Assembly: GCF_014211915.1 (NCBI RefSeq)
Contig: NZ_CP060041.1
Location: forward strand, 806,001-870,000
DNA length: 64,000 nucleotides
Direction of reading: 5' to 3'
DNA from: Burkholderia cenocepacia
Lineage (GTDB): Bacteria > Pseudomonadota > Gammaproteobacteria > Burkholderiales > Burkholderiaceae
A program made the translations under genes and the position numbers. This document shows positions 34,591 to 42,757 of this stretch, piece by piece. The notes beneath the pieces are model-generated. The model searched no databases and was not told the origin of the DNA. It saw nothing but the letters and a program-made list of their open reading frames with translations. The first letter of the stretch is position 1. Every line of letters starts with the position of its first letter.

Positions 34591-35742
34591 TCAGTTCGAC
34601 GCGCCGTCGACCGTGCGAATGCTGCGCCATTGCCCCTGTTCGACGCGGAACAGCGTGTACGGCGGCTTGACCAGGTCGCCGCGCTCGTCGAACGAGATCT
34701 TGCCGGTCACGCCGGTGACCGACACGCCGGGCAGGCTCGCGACGATCTTGCCGCGATCGGGCGAGTCGGCCTTGCGGACCGCCGCGATCATCGCGAGCGC
34801 GGCGTCGTACGCGAACGGCGCATACAGTTCGACATCCTGGTTGAAGCGCGCCTTGTAGCGCTGCGCGAACGCGACGGCCGACGGCAGCTTGTCGAGCGCC
34901 GGGCCGGGCTCCAGATCCTGCGTGCCTTCGCCCGCGTTGCCGGCGATCTTCAGGAACGCGTTGCTTTTCAATGCGCCGGCGCCGAACAGTTGCGCGCGGA
35001 TGCCGAGCGAGCGCATCTGCTTGACGAGCATCGCGCCCTGTTCGTCGAGCCCGCCGAAGAACAGCAGGTCGATGTTGTTGCTCTTCATCGTCGTCAGGAT
35101 GCCGCGGAAATCGACGGCCTTGTCGTTCGTGTATTCGCGGCCGACGATGCTGCCGTGCGCGTCCTTCACGCCCTTCTCGAACGCATCGGCGAGACCCTGG
35201 CCGAACGCGGTGCGATCGTCGATGATGCCGATCCGCTTCGCCTTCAGCTGCTCGACCGCGAAGCGGCCGGCCACCACGCCGCCGACACCGTCGTGCCCCA
35301 TCGTGCGGAACACGTTCCTGAAGCCCTGCATCGTCAGTTGCGGATTGGTCGAGCCGGGCGTGATCATCGCGACGTTCGCCTGCTTGTAGACGGCCGACGC
35401 CGGAATGCTGCAGCCGGAGTTGTAGTGGCCGATCACGCCGACCACGCCGTCGTCGACGAGCTTCTGCGCGACCTGGATCGCGATGCGCGGATCGGCCTGG
35501 TCGTCCTGTACGTCGAGCACGAAGCGCACCGGTTTGCCGCCGACGGTCGGATGCTTCGCGTTTTCCTCGTCGAGGGCGAGCTGTGCGCCGTATTGCAGAT
35601 CCTTGCCGACGCGCGCGACCGGCCCCGTCAGCGGGCCGGCGAAGCCGATCCTGACGGTTTCCGGGTCCGCGGCCTGCGCGGCCGCCGCGACCGTGCCGAT
35701 CGAGCAGACGGCCAGCCAAGCCAGCCAGTAACGACGATTCAT
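34591..35742 (-). CDS. ABC transporter substrate-binding protein, branched-chain amino-acid type
   Basis: 383 residues. The ATG at 35742 follows AAGGAGA and starts a signal peptide (WLAWLAVCSIGTVAAAAQA). VRIGFAGPLTGPVARVGKDL, GVIGHYNSGCSIPASAVY and TPGSTNPQLT are typical of Leu/Ile/Val-binding-type periplasmic proteins. No permease or ATPase is adjacent, so it must work with components encoded elsewhere. It follows the FAD oxidase by 38 bp, forming a two-gene operon opposite a MocR regulator. Confidence 0.9.
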   Translation of the reverse strand: MNRRYWLAWLAVCSIGTVAAAAQAADPETVRIGFAGPLTGPVARVGKDLQYGAQLALDEENAKHPTVGGKPVRFVLDVQDDQADPRIAIQVAQKLVDDGVVGVIGHYNSGCSIPASAVYKQANVAMITPGSTNPQLTMQGFRNVFRTMGHDGVGGVVAGRFAVEQLKAKRIGIIDDRTAFGQGLADAFEKGVKDAHGSIVGREYTNDKAVDFRGILTTMKSNNIDLLFFGGLDEQGAMLVKQMRSLGIRAQLFGAGALKSNAFLKIAGNAGEGTQDLEPGPALDKLPSAVAFAQRYKARFNQDVELYAPFAYDAALAMIAAVRKADSPDRGKIVASLPGVSVTGVTGKISFDERGDLVKPPYTLFRVEQGQWRSIRTVDGASN

Positions 35743-35780
35743 GATGCTTCTCCTTGCAGGGGTGGAAATCGTGGTGCGCG

Positions 35781-37010
35781 TCAGAATCGCGCGGCCCGGT
35801 ATGGCGTGAGGTCCAGCGGCGGGGCGCGCCGGGCGACGAGGTCGGCGACGATCTGCCCGGTGATGCCGGCGAGCGTCACGCCGAGATGCTGATGACCGAA
35901 TGCGTGGATCACGCGCGCGCTGTCGCGTGCGCGGCCGATGACGGGCACGCCGTCGGGCAGCGTCGGCCGGAACCCGAGCCAGCTGCGCGTCGGCGTGCCG
36001 AGCGACGGCACGGCTTCGCGCGCGGAGCGCGTGAGCAATGCGACCAGCGACGGATTCATCGGCGCGTCGAAGCCGCCGAGCTCGACGGTGCCGGCCGCGC
36101 GCAGCCCTTCGTCGAGCGGCGTCATGTAGAAGCCGCGCTCGGCCCAGCCGACCGGCCGCGTGACGATCGGCTCGTGCGCGCCGAACTGCACGTGATAGCC
36201 GCGCTCGGTATCGAGCGGCACCGCATCGCCGCACGCGGCCGCGAATTCGCGCGAACGGGCGCCTGCGGCGATGACGACGTGATCGAACGCGCGCACCGTG
36301 CCGCCCGCGTGCACGTTCACGCTGTCGCCGGCCGGGGCGATCCGTTCGACTCGCGCGCGTTCGAGCGTCGCGCCGGCGGCGGCGAGCTGGGCGAACAGTT
36401 CGCCGAGAAACCCGTGCGGATCGGAGAAATGCCAGCTGCCCGCGAACAGCACGCCGCGCGAGAAGATCGGCGCGAGCGTGGGCTCGAGCCGGCGGATCGC
36501 GCTTGCATCGAGCGTCTCGAACGGCACGCCGAGCCGGCGCCGCAGCGCGAGCGACGGCTGCGCGGCGTCGAACGACGCCTGCCGCGCGTACAGGTACAGG
36601 CATTCGCGCGGCCGCACGAACGCCGCGAGCCGCGACGGCGCGAGCAGCGGCGCATAGCCGTCGGCGGCGCGCGACAGCAGCGCGGCCAGCGCACTCGCGC
36701 TGCGTGCGTGGCGCGCGGGCGTCGACGCGAGCAGGAAGCGCGCGAGCCACGGCGCGCCGTGCAGCAGATACGGCCAGCGGATGCGCAGCGGGCTGTCGGC
36801 GGCGAACAGGAAGTGCGGCAGGTCGCGGAACACCGACGGGCCGTTCACCGGCACGCAACCGTACGGCGCAAACGTCGCGGCATTGCCGAACGATGCGCCC
36901 TGGCCGACGCCGGCCGGATCGAACAGCGTCACGCGATGCCCGTCGCGTTGCAGCCATGCCGCCGCGCCGAGCCCGATGAAGCCTGCACCCACGATGGCGA
37001 CGTTCGCCAT
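35781..37010 (-). CDS. FAD-dependent D-amino-acid dehydrogenase-like oxidase
   Basis: 409 residues. The FAD Rossmann motif is at residues 4-9 of VAIVGAGFIGLGAAAWL, followed by DPAGVGQGASFGNAATFAP. FYMTPLDEGLRAAGTVELGG and the terminal GHQHLGVTLAGITGQIVADL are DadA/DAO-family elements. DadA-type enzymes oxidise D-amino acids and pass electrons to quinones. The start at 37010 follows GGAGGGG. It shares an operon with a branched-chain-type binding protein and faces a MocR regulator, so a D-amino acid or related amine may be both substrate and signal. Confidence 0.87.
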   Translation of the reverse strand: MANVAIVGAGFIGLGAAAWLQRDGHRVTLFDPAGVGQGASFGNAATFAPYGCVPVNGPSVFRDLPHFLFAADSPLRIRWPYLLHGAPWLARFLLASTPARHARSASALAALLSRAADGYAPLLAPSRLAAFVRPRECLYLYARQASFDAAQPSLALRRRLGVPFETLDASAIRRLEPTLAPIFSRGVLFAGSWHFSDPHGFLGELFAQLAAAGATLERARVERIAPAGDSVNVHAGGTVRAFDHVVIAAGARSREFAAACGDAVPLDTERGYHVQFGAHEPIVTRPVGWAERGFYMTPLDEGLRAAGTVELGGFDAPMNPSLVALLTRSAREAVPSLGTPTRSWLGFRPTLPDGVPVIGRARDSARVIHAFGHQHLGVTLAGITGQIVADLVARRAPPLDLTPYRAARF

Positions 37011-37037
37011 GACGCTTCCCCTCCGGAGGAGATGATT

Positions 37038-37102
37038 CACACAAAGTTGCGATCAAGAATCACACAGTAAATTTTTGTGTGCAATCAAAATAATATTGTG
37101 TG
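37038..37102. promoter_or_regulatory. MocR operator cluster (TTGTGTG / CACACAA repeats)
   Basis: CACACAA 37038-37044, CACACAG 37061-37067, TTGTGTG 37075-37081 and TTGTGTG 37096-37102. The last two are direct repeats 21 bp apart and the first two 23 bp apart on the other strand, about two helical turns each. A further TTGTGTG is at 37221-37227 near the MocR start. MocR proteins often bind direct repeats, so these are likely sites controlling both divergent genes. Confidence 0.6.
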
Positions 37103-37241
37103 GTTCTGGCGTTTACCCGATTTCAACTCGCTGATTCAGCAGACTTTTCGATGAATGATTGACGGGGCGGGGAGGTCCTATACAATCGCGGGGCAAGCCA
37201 AAACGGCAGACAAACGCTTTTTGTGTGGTCATAGGCGACAG

Positions 37242-38654
37242 ATGGCATCAGACAAACTTTCCGGCGAGCGCGATAGCGGCCTGCCGGCACCGGCGAAGCG
37301 GCCGACCTACGTCGAGGTATCGAGCTCGATCGAGGCGGAAATCCGCAACGGCATGTATCCGCCCGGCAGCCGCCTGCCGCCGCAGCGCCAGCTCGCGACC
37401 GAACTCGGCATCAACGTGTCGACGGTGTCGCGTGCGTACAAGGAATTGCAGCTGCGCGGCCTTGTGATCGGCAGCAAGCGTCGCGGCTCGCTCGTCACCG
37501 GCGGCGCGATGCCGAGCATCGAGCCGGCCCGCGCATCGCTTGCGGCGGGCAACGGCGTGATCGACCTGACCGTGAACCGCCCGGCGACCGGCGAATTTCT
37601 CGCGAGCCTCGCGCAGACCTTCGCCACGCTGCCGAACGACCCGCGTTTCGCCGCGTTGCAGGAATACCAGCCGCCGCAAGGCCCAGACTGGGCGCGTGCG
37701 GCCGGTGCGCAGTGGCTGGCCGCGCCGGGCTTCGCGCCGTCGCCCGACCAGGTGGTCGTCACGAGCGGCGCGCAGCACGGGCTGTATGCGGTGCTCAACA
37801 GCCTGATCGGCACCGACGGCGTGATCGTCGCCGACCGCCTCACGTATTACGGGCTCAAGGCGCTCGCGCCGGTGTTCCAGTTCGAGATCGTCAGCGCGCC
37901 GGCCGACGACGACGGCCTGCTGCCCGACGAGATCGAACGGATCTGCCAGCGCATGCCGGTCAAGGCGATCTTCGTCGTGCCGAACCTGCAGAACCCGACC
38001 GTGACGACGATGAGCCTCGCGCGCCGCATGGCGCTCGTCGACATCGCGCGGCGCCATCACGTGACGATCATCGAGGACGACGTGTACGGCCCGCTCGTGC
38101 GCGACCGGCTGCCGGCGATCGCGGGGCTGTGCCCGGAGCTGACGTTCCATATCGGCGCGACGTCGAAGGTCCTCGCGCCGGGGCTGCGCCTCGGCTACCT
38201 GAGCTGCCCGCGCGACAGCGTCGCGCTGTGCGCGGAAGCCGTGCGGACCACCGCCTGGATGCCGGCGCCCACGTCGATGCTGATCGCGGCGGTATGGATC
38301 GAGGACGGCACCGCCGAACGGATCATGGCCGCGCAACTCGCGGAGATTCGCGCACGCGTCGATCTCGCGCGGGAACTGCTGCCGGCCGGGCAACTGAAGG
38401 CCGACCCCGCCTGCATGTTTGTGTGGCTGCGGCTGCCGCCGCCGTGGCGGGCCGACGACTTCGCCGCGAATGCGAAAGCGCGCGGCGTGATCGTGATGCC
38501 GTCGTCGACTTTCGCGGTCGACCGCGCGGAACTCGAGCACGGCGTGCGCATCAACCTCGCGTGCCCGGCCACCCGCGACGAACTCGTCAACGGGCTGCGC
38601 ATCCTGTCCGGCACGCTGAAGGACCGGCCGCGCGCGCTGTTCGGTTCGATCTGA
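37242..38654 (+). CDS. MocR-type regulator (GntR winged helix fused to aminotransferase domain)
   Basis: 470 residues from the ATG at 37242. The GntR helix-turn-helix occupies about 22-85 (EVSSSIEAEIRNGMYPPGSR, LATELGINVSTVSRAYKELQ). The rest is a class I aminotransferase fold with the PLP lysine in IGATSKVLAPGLRLGYLS and an upstream DDVYGPL. MocR proteins sense amino acids or vitamers through PLP. It is divergent from the D-amino-acid oxidase/binding-protein operon, its likely target, and a repeat cluster lies between them. Confidence 0.92.
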   Translation: MASDKLSGERDSGLPAPAKRPTYVEVSSSIEAEIRNGMYPPGSRLPPQRQLATELGINVSTVSRAYKELQLRGLVIGSKRRGSLVTGGAMPSIEPARASLAAGNGVIDLTVNRPATGEFLASLAQTFATLPNDPRFAALQEYQPPQGPDWARAAGAQWLAAPGFAPSPDQVVVTSGAQHGLYAVLNSLIGTDGVIVADRLTYYGLKALAPVFQFEIVSAPADDDGLLPDEIERICQRMPVKAIFVVPNLQNPTVTTMSLARRMALVDIARRHHVTIIEDDVYGPLVRDRLPAIAGLCPELTFHIGATSKVLAPGLRLGYLSCPRDSVALCAEAVRTTAWMPAPTSMLIAAVWIEDGTAERIMAAQLAEIRARVDLARELLPAGQLKADPACMFVWLRLPPPWRADDFAANAKARGVIVMPSSTFAVDRAELEHGVRINLACPATRDELVNGLRILSGTLKDRPRALFGSI

Positions 38655-38665
38655 CGGTGCCGGCT

Positions 38666-39305
38666 CAGTCGAGCCACCCCGCGACGACGTCGACGATCCG
38701 CTGCAGCAGCGCTTCGTCACAAGGCAGCCACGGCACCGCGCGCAGCAGCGACGGCGGCGGCGCGATCGCCGGTTCGACCGGCTCGCCGTCGCGCGTCACG
38801 CGTCACGCGGCCGGTCGCGCAATGCACCGACCACGCGCCGGCGCGCACGTGGCGTTCGTCGATCGTGATCCTGCCTTGCGCGGATGGGTTCGGCGAACAC
38901 GAGCGACAGCATCTGCCTGCGATTTCGCGCCATTACACCCAGCGGCAAGTCCGGCAACCGGTTCAGGCGCGGCCGGCGTTGCATCTCGATATCGCGCCGG
39001 CGAACCGGGTCTGTCACGCGGGCCCCACCCGCCGCGCGGGTTGCATCGTCGTCGAGCGCGAACGCGGCCACGCTGACGAGCAGATCGGCCGCACGCGCGA
39101 CTTCCGGGAACACGACCGGATCGAGTTCGCAGATCGGCAGCGGCGCCCAGCGCGCGGTGCCGGTGAAGCGCGCGCTGGCGGTCGTGTCGGTCGGTCTTGC
39201 GACGAGCAGATCAACGAGGGCGCGATCAGACAGGTGTGCACTTCTGGTCGGTCGCGTCGTTCTGGCGCGATTGCTTCTGTACTGATCGGACGGCGTGCAT
39301 TGCAC
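38666..39305 (-). pseudogene. decayed C-terminal part of a DUF4132-like protein
   Basis: Only fragments in different minus frames remain. The upstream fragment reads ARWAPLPICELDPVVFPEVA then ARAADLLVSVAAF, close to the DUF4132 segment in which a Trp-Pro-Leu stretch precedes VFSEVMRDVDLFV. A later frame reads RITIDERHVRAGAWSVHCAT, and a third ends PWLPCDEALLQRIVDVVAGW before the stop at 38666-38668. At least two frame shifts separate them, one near a short duplicated ACGCGTG segment. The 5' body of the gene is missing. Family assignment rests on remembered motifs. Confidence 0.45.
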
Positions 39306-39484
39306 CGCCGACGCCGGTTACAGGTTCGACCGTGTACCGCATGGTGGGGCGCTCGCCACGAAAACCCGCATTGCGCCCCTATTGGCCCGACCGCACGAAG
39401 GCCCGTACGGCGGCCGTCCTGAGCCAATCCGGCCGCGCTGTGCCGGCCCACTGGCCAACCGGCCGTCCGGCCATTTCATAAGAC

Positions 39485-39525
39485 GTACAGTTTTCCCGGA
39501 ATGCGCGATTCGCGCCGAACTGTAC
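39485..39525. promoter_or_regulatory. possible MocR operator (GTACAGTT / AACTGTAC)
   Basis: GTACAGTT at 39485-39492 and its exact complement AACTGTAC at 39518-39525, with a related AACTGTTC at 39561-39568 some 43 bp on. They lie 270-310 bp upstream of the second MocR gene in a low-GC pocket. Half-sites with CTGTAC are typical of MocR regulators, but target and binding are inferred. Confidence 0.4.
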
Positions 39526-39660
39526 TCTTGTCCGCGGGCTCGATGTGTGTACTCGGCGCCAACTGTTCTTCTCTTAAGATTCGATCATCAAGTGCACAGT
39601 GCTGCAGATCCCGCTGTTCCGGGAACCCTGCCGGCGCATCTTCAAGAGAGAGCCAGTGCG

Positions 39661-39798
39661 ATGGAAAAGGCAAAACCGGAGGGAAAGATCAGGAATCACG
39701 ACGGCCCGGTCGGCGGGCGAAACACGTGCAACGCGTGCGTATCGGGCGCACACGGGGCGGCGGCGGGGCGGCGCGCGCCGGCAGGAGACGCACGATGA
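39661..39798 (+). CDS. possible 45-codon upstream ORF of the second MocR gene
   Basis: Begins ATG at 39661 and ends with TGA overlapping the MocR ATG at 39795 (ATGA). It encodes a basic peptide with a CNAC pair (NTCNACVSG). The tight coupling hints at a leader ORF, but the peptide has no recognised family and could be chance. Confidence 0.2.
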   Translation: MEKAKPEGKIRNHDGPVGGRNTCNACVSGAHGAAAGRRAPAGDAR

Positions 39799-41218
39799 AA
39801 CTCTATGAAAAACTCGCGGACGACATCGAGCGGCTGATCCGCCAGGGGGGTACCGGCACGGCGACCGGATTCCGTCGGTGCGGCAGGCGAGCCAGCAGCA
39901 CCGGATCAGCATCACGACCGTACTGCATGCGTATCTGCTGCTGGAAAGCCGCGGGCTGCTCGAAAGCCGGCCGCAGTCGGGCTATTTCGTGAACCTGCGG
40001 CGCGACGACGGCCACGCGCCGGTGCGCGAGCTGCGGCCGTCGAAGCCGATCGCGATCTCGTCGTCGGTGGACGTGAGCCGGCTCGTGCTGTCGACGCTGC
40101 GCTCGATCGGCACGGACGACGCGGTGCCGCTCGGCTCGCCGTATCCGGACCCGAGCCTGTTTCCGTTCGAGAAGCTGAACCGCTACGCGTACGCGGCCGG
40201 TCGCGACAAGTCGCTGTGGGGCGTGACCGACGGGCTGCCGCCGGGCCATCCGCGGCTGATCCGGCAGATCGCGCGCCGCTACCTTGAAAACGGGATGTCG
40301 GTGGACCCGAACGAGATCATCGTGACGGTCGGTGCGACGGAGGCGATCAACCTGTGCCTGCAGGCGGTCGCGAAGCCGGGCGACACGATCGCAGTGGAGT
40401 CGCCGACGTTCTACGCGATGCTGCACGCGATCGAGCGGATGGGGATGAAGGCGATCGAGGTGGCGACGCACCCGGAATACGGGATCGACATCGCGGCGCT
40501 GGCCGCGATCGCGAAGTCGCAGCCGATCGCCGCGTGCATGGTGATGCCGAACTTCCAGAACCCACTGGGTTTCCAGATGCCGGATGAGCGCAAGCGCGAA
40601 CTGGTTGAGTTCGCAACGAAGGCCGGCATACCGATCATCGAGAACGGTGTGTATAACGAACTGTATTTCGGCGATACGCATCCGAGTTCGCTGAAATCCT
40701 ACGACCGGACCGGGATCGTGCTGCATTGTTCGTCGTTCTCGAAGAGCCTGACGGCCGCGTACCGGATCGGCTGGGCGCTGCCGGGCCGCTATCGCGATCA
40801 GGTCGAGAAGCTGAAGTTCCTGAATACGCTGGCGACGCCGTCGTTGCCGCAGCTCGCGATCGCGGAGTTTCTCGAACGCGACGGCTACGAACATCACCTG
40901 CGGCGGGTTCGCAAGGCGTATGCGCAGCAGGCGAACCTGATGCGCGCGATGGTGTCGCGGTTCTTTCCGGAAGGCACGCGCATTTCGAGCCCGGCAGGCG
41001 GGTACGTGCTGTGGGTCGAACTGCCCGCGCAGGTCGATGCGATGCGGCTGTACCAGCTCGCGCTGGAGCAGGGGATCACGATCGGGCCGGGCTACATGTT
41101 CTCGATCACCGACAACTACCGGAACTTCATCCGGTTGAACTACAGCAGCCCGTGGTCGCCGGAGATCGAGCAGGCGGTGATCACGGTCGGGAAGCTGGCC
41201 GCGGCGTGCATGCGGTGA
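39795..41218 (+). pseudogene. MocR-type regulator/aminotransferase with a one-base frameshift
   Basis: The ATG at 39795 follows CAGGAGAC and starts a GntR helix-turn-helix (KLYEKLADDIERLIRQG). The frame then breaks in the G6 run 39845-39850. One added base restores the recognition-helix reading and joins the downstream frame (SVRQASQQHRISITTVLHAY), which continues to 41218; repaired length is 474. The aminotransferase domain is intact, with the PLP lysine in CSSFSKSLTAAYRIGW. A GTG at 39878 could start a shorter protein lacking part of the DNA-binding domain. A real mutation or a homopolymer error fits equally. Confidence 0.8.
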
Positions 41219-41250
41219 ACGGGTGCACGGTACGTTGCGCGTCGATGACG

Positions 41251-41277
41251 AAGCCGGCCTCGCGCCGGCTTTGTTTT
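41251..41277 (+). terminator. intrinsic terminator
   Basis: AAGCCGGC (41251-41258) pairs with GCCGGCTT (41264-41271) around a CTCGC loop and is followed by TGTTTT. It sits 32 bp after the second MocR gene and before the convergent symporter gene, a textbook rho-independent terminator. Confidence 0.8.
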
Positions 41278-41324
41278 GGTTCCTCGTGGATTTCCGTAGG
41301 CGTCGCTTTCGCGTCAAGCCAAGG

Positions 41325-42731
41325 CTACAGACCGCCGCGCTTGAGCGGGATTCCCGACGAATGCGGATTCACGTCGTCAGAGTCTTGGGGAAGAAGGTTG
41401 CCATCGTCGAACTTCGCATCGACACGCGCTGTCGCGGGATAACGTTCCGGGTAAAGGTGGCGTCGGGCGACCGTCTCGTCGAACGTACCCGACCATTTCG
41501 CAACGACTACCGTGGCCAGGCTGTTGCCGATCGTATTGCATGTTGCAATCGCCATCGACATGAAGCGGTAGACGCCAAAGATCAGTGCGAGTCCTTCTAC
41601 CGGCAGCAGCCCCGTCGAGGTCACCGTCGCCGCGAACACGACGAACGATCCGCCCGATACCGTCGCGGCGCCTTTCGACGTCAACAGCATCAGCAGCAGG
41701 ATGCCCATCTGATGCTCGAACGTGAGCGGCACGTTGTACGCGTGTGCGATGAACATCACGCCCATCGCCATGAAGATCGACGTCCCGTCGAGATTGAACG
41801 CATAGCCAGTCGGCAGCACGAGACCGACCGTCTGTTTCGCGCAGCCGAGTCGCTCGAGCTTGATCAGGAGGCGCGGCAGCGCGCTTTCCGACGACGCGGT
41901 ACCGAGCACGATCAGGATCTCGTCCTTGATGTAGCGCATGAAGCGCCACATGCTGAAGCCAGCCAGCTTCGCGACGATGCCCATCACGACGACGATGAAC
42001 AGCACCACGACCGCGTAGAAGCTGAGCACGAGTTGAGCGAGCGCGACCAGCACGGCTGTCCCGTTGCTGCCAACCGCGAACGCGATCGCGCCGAAGGTGC
42101 CGAGCGGGGCAAGCTTCATCACGAGATTGATGAACGAGAACAGAACCTCCGAAATCTGGTCGAGCCCGTCGTTGATTCGCGCGCGCCGCCCTTCGGGAAT
42201 CGCAAGAATGCCGATGCCGACCATCACCGCGAGCGCGACCACCTGCAGCAGCTCGCCCTTCGCGAACGCGCCGATGAAGTTGTCCGGCACGAGATGCATC
42301 ACGAATTCCGTGAACCCTTGCGGCGCCGCCTTTGCCGCGGCGACCGGCACCTTGCCGACCGCCACGGACGTCATGCCCTGGCCGGTCTGTAGCAGATTGC
42401 CGGCAAGCAGGCCGAACGCCAGCGCGATCGTCGACACGACTTCAAAGTAGACGATCGCCCGCCAGCCGACCCGCCCCGCGCTCTTCACGTCGCCGGCGGA
42501 AGCAATGCCATGCACGATCGTCAGAAACACGAGCGGCGCGACGCCGGCCTTGATCAGCGCGAGAAAGACGTCGCCGAGAATCTTCAGTTGCGTGCCGAAT
42601 TTCGGAAAAAGCAGCCCGGCAACGACGCCGAGCACTAGCGACGCGAGCACCTGCATGCCGAGCTTGCGATACCACGGGCGCTTCGGTGCCGGGGCGACCG
42701 GTTCGTCGCGCGAGGTCTGTGCGTGATTCAT
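41325..42731 (-). CDS. DctA-type dicarboxylate:cation symporter (DAACS family)
   Basis: 468 residues. The ATG at 42731 follows GGAGGAG. Family marks are all present: PLVFLTIVHGIASAGD, the hairpin motif TASSESALPRLL, GYAFNLDGTSI and SKGAATVSGGSF. DctA symporters import fumarate, succinate, malate or aspartate. The gene starts 27 bp downstream of the lyase gene, so the two are co-transcribed and probably handle a fumarate-yielding substrate under the GntR regulator. Confidence 0.93.
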   Translation of the reverse strand: MNHAQTSRDEPVAPAPKRPWYRKLGMQVLASLVLGVVAGLLFPKFGTQLKILGDVFLALIKAGVAPLVFLTIVHGIASAGDVKSAGRVGWRAIVYFEVVSTIALAFGLLAGNLLQTGQGMTSVAVGKVPVAAAKAAPQGFTEFVMHLVPDNFIGAFAKGELLQVVALAVMVGIGILAIPEGRRARINDGLDQISEVLFSFINLVMKLAPLGTFGAIAFAVGSNGTAVLVALAQLVLSFYAVVVLFIVVVMGIVAKLAGFSMWRFMRYIKDEILIVLGTASSESALPRLLIKLERLGCAKQTVGLVLPTGYAFNLDGTSIFMAMGVMFIAHAYNVPLTFEHQMGILLLMLLTSKGAATVSGGSFVVFAATVTSTGLLPVEGLALIFGVYRFMSMAIATCNTIGNSLATVVVAKWSGTFDETVARRHLYPERYPATARVDAKFDDGNLLPQDSDDVNPHSSGIPLKRGGL

Positions 42732-42757
42732 GATGGTGTCTCCTCCACGACGTCCGT

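Larger units (their letters stand above)
38655..39794. other. 1.1-kb region with no intact gene; decayed gene and MocR promoter
   Basis: Holds the DUF4132-like remnant (38666-39305, minus), then about 490 bp with no clear coding signal and a lower GC content near 39480-39620. The latter carries the inverted repeat annotated as a possible operator for the second MocR gene, and a 45-codon frame at 39661-39798 just before it. Confidence 0.6.

Noticed and set aside
34591..37056. An 821-codon frame that seems to fuse an unknown domain to a branched-chain-type binding protein
   Set aside because: The binding protein has its own AAGGAGA box and signal peptide at 35742. The upstream half is an out-of-frame shadow of the FAD oxidase.
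38655..39794. Insertion sequence or recombination scar
   Set aside because: No terminal inverted repeats, target duplication or transposase fragments are seen; the fragments read as a decayed DUF4132-like gene instead.
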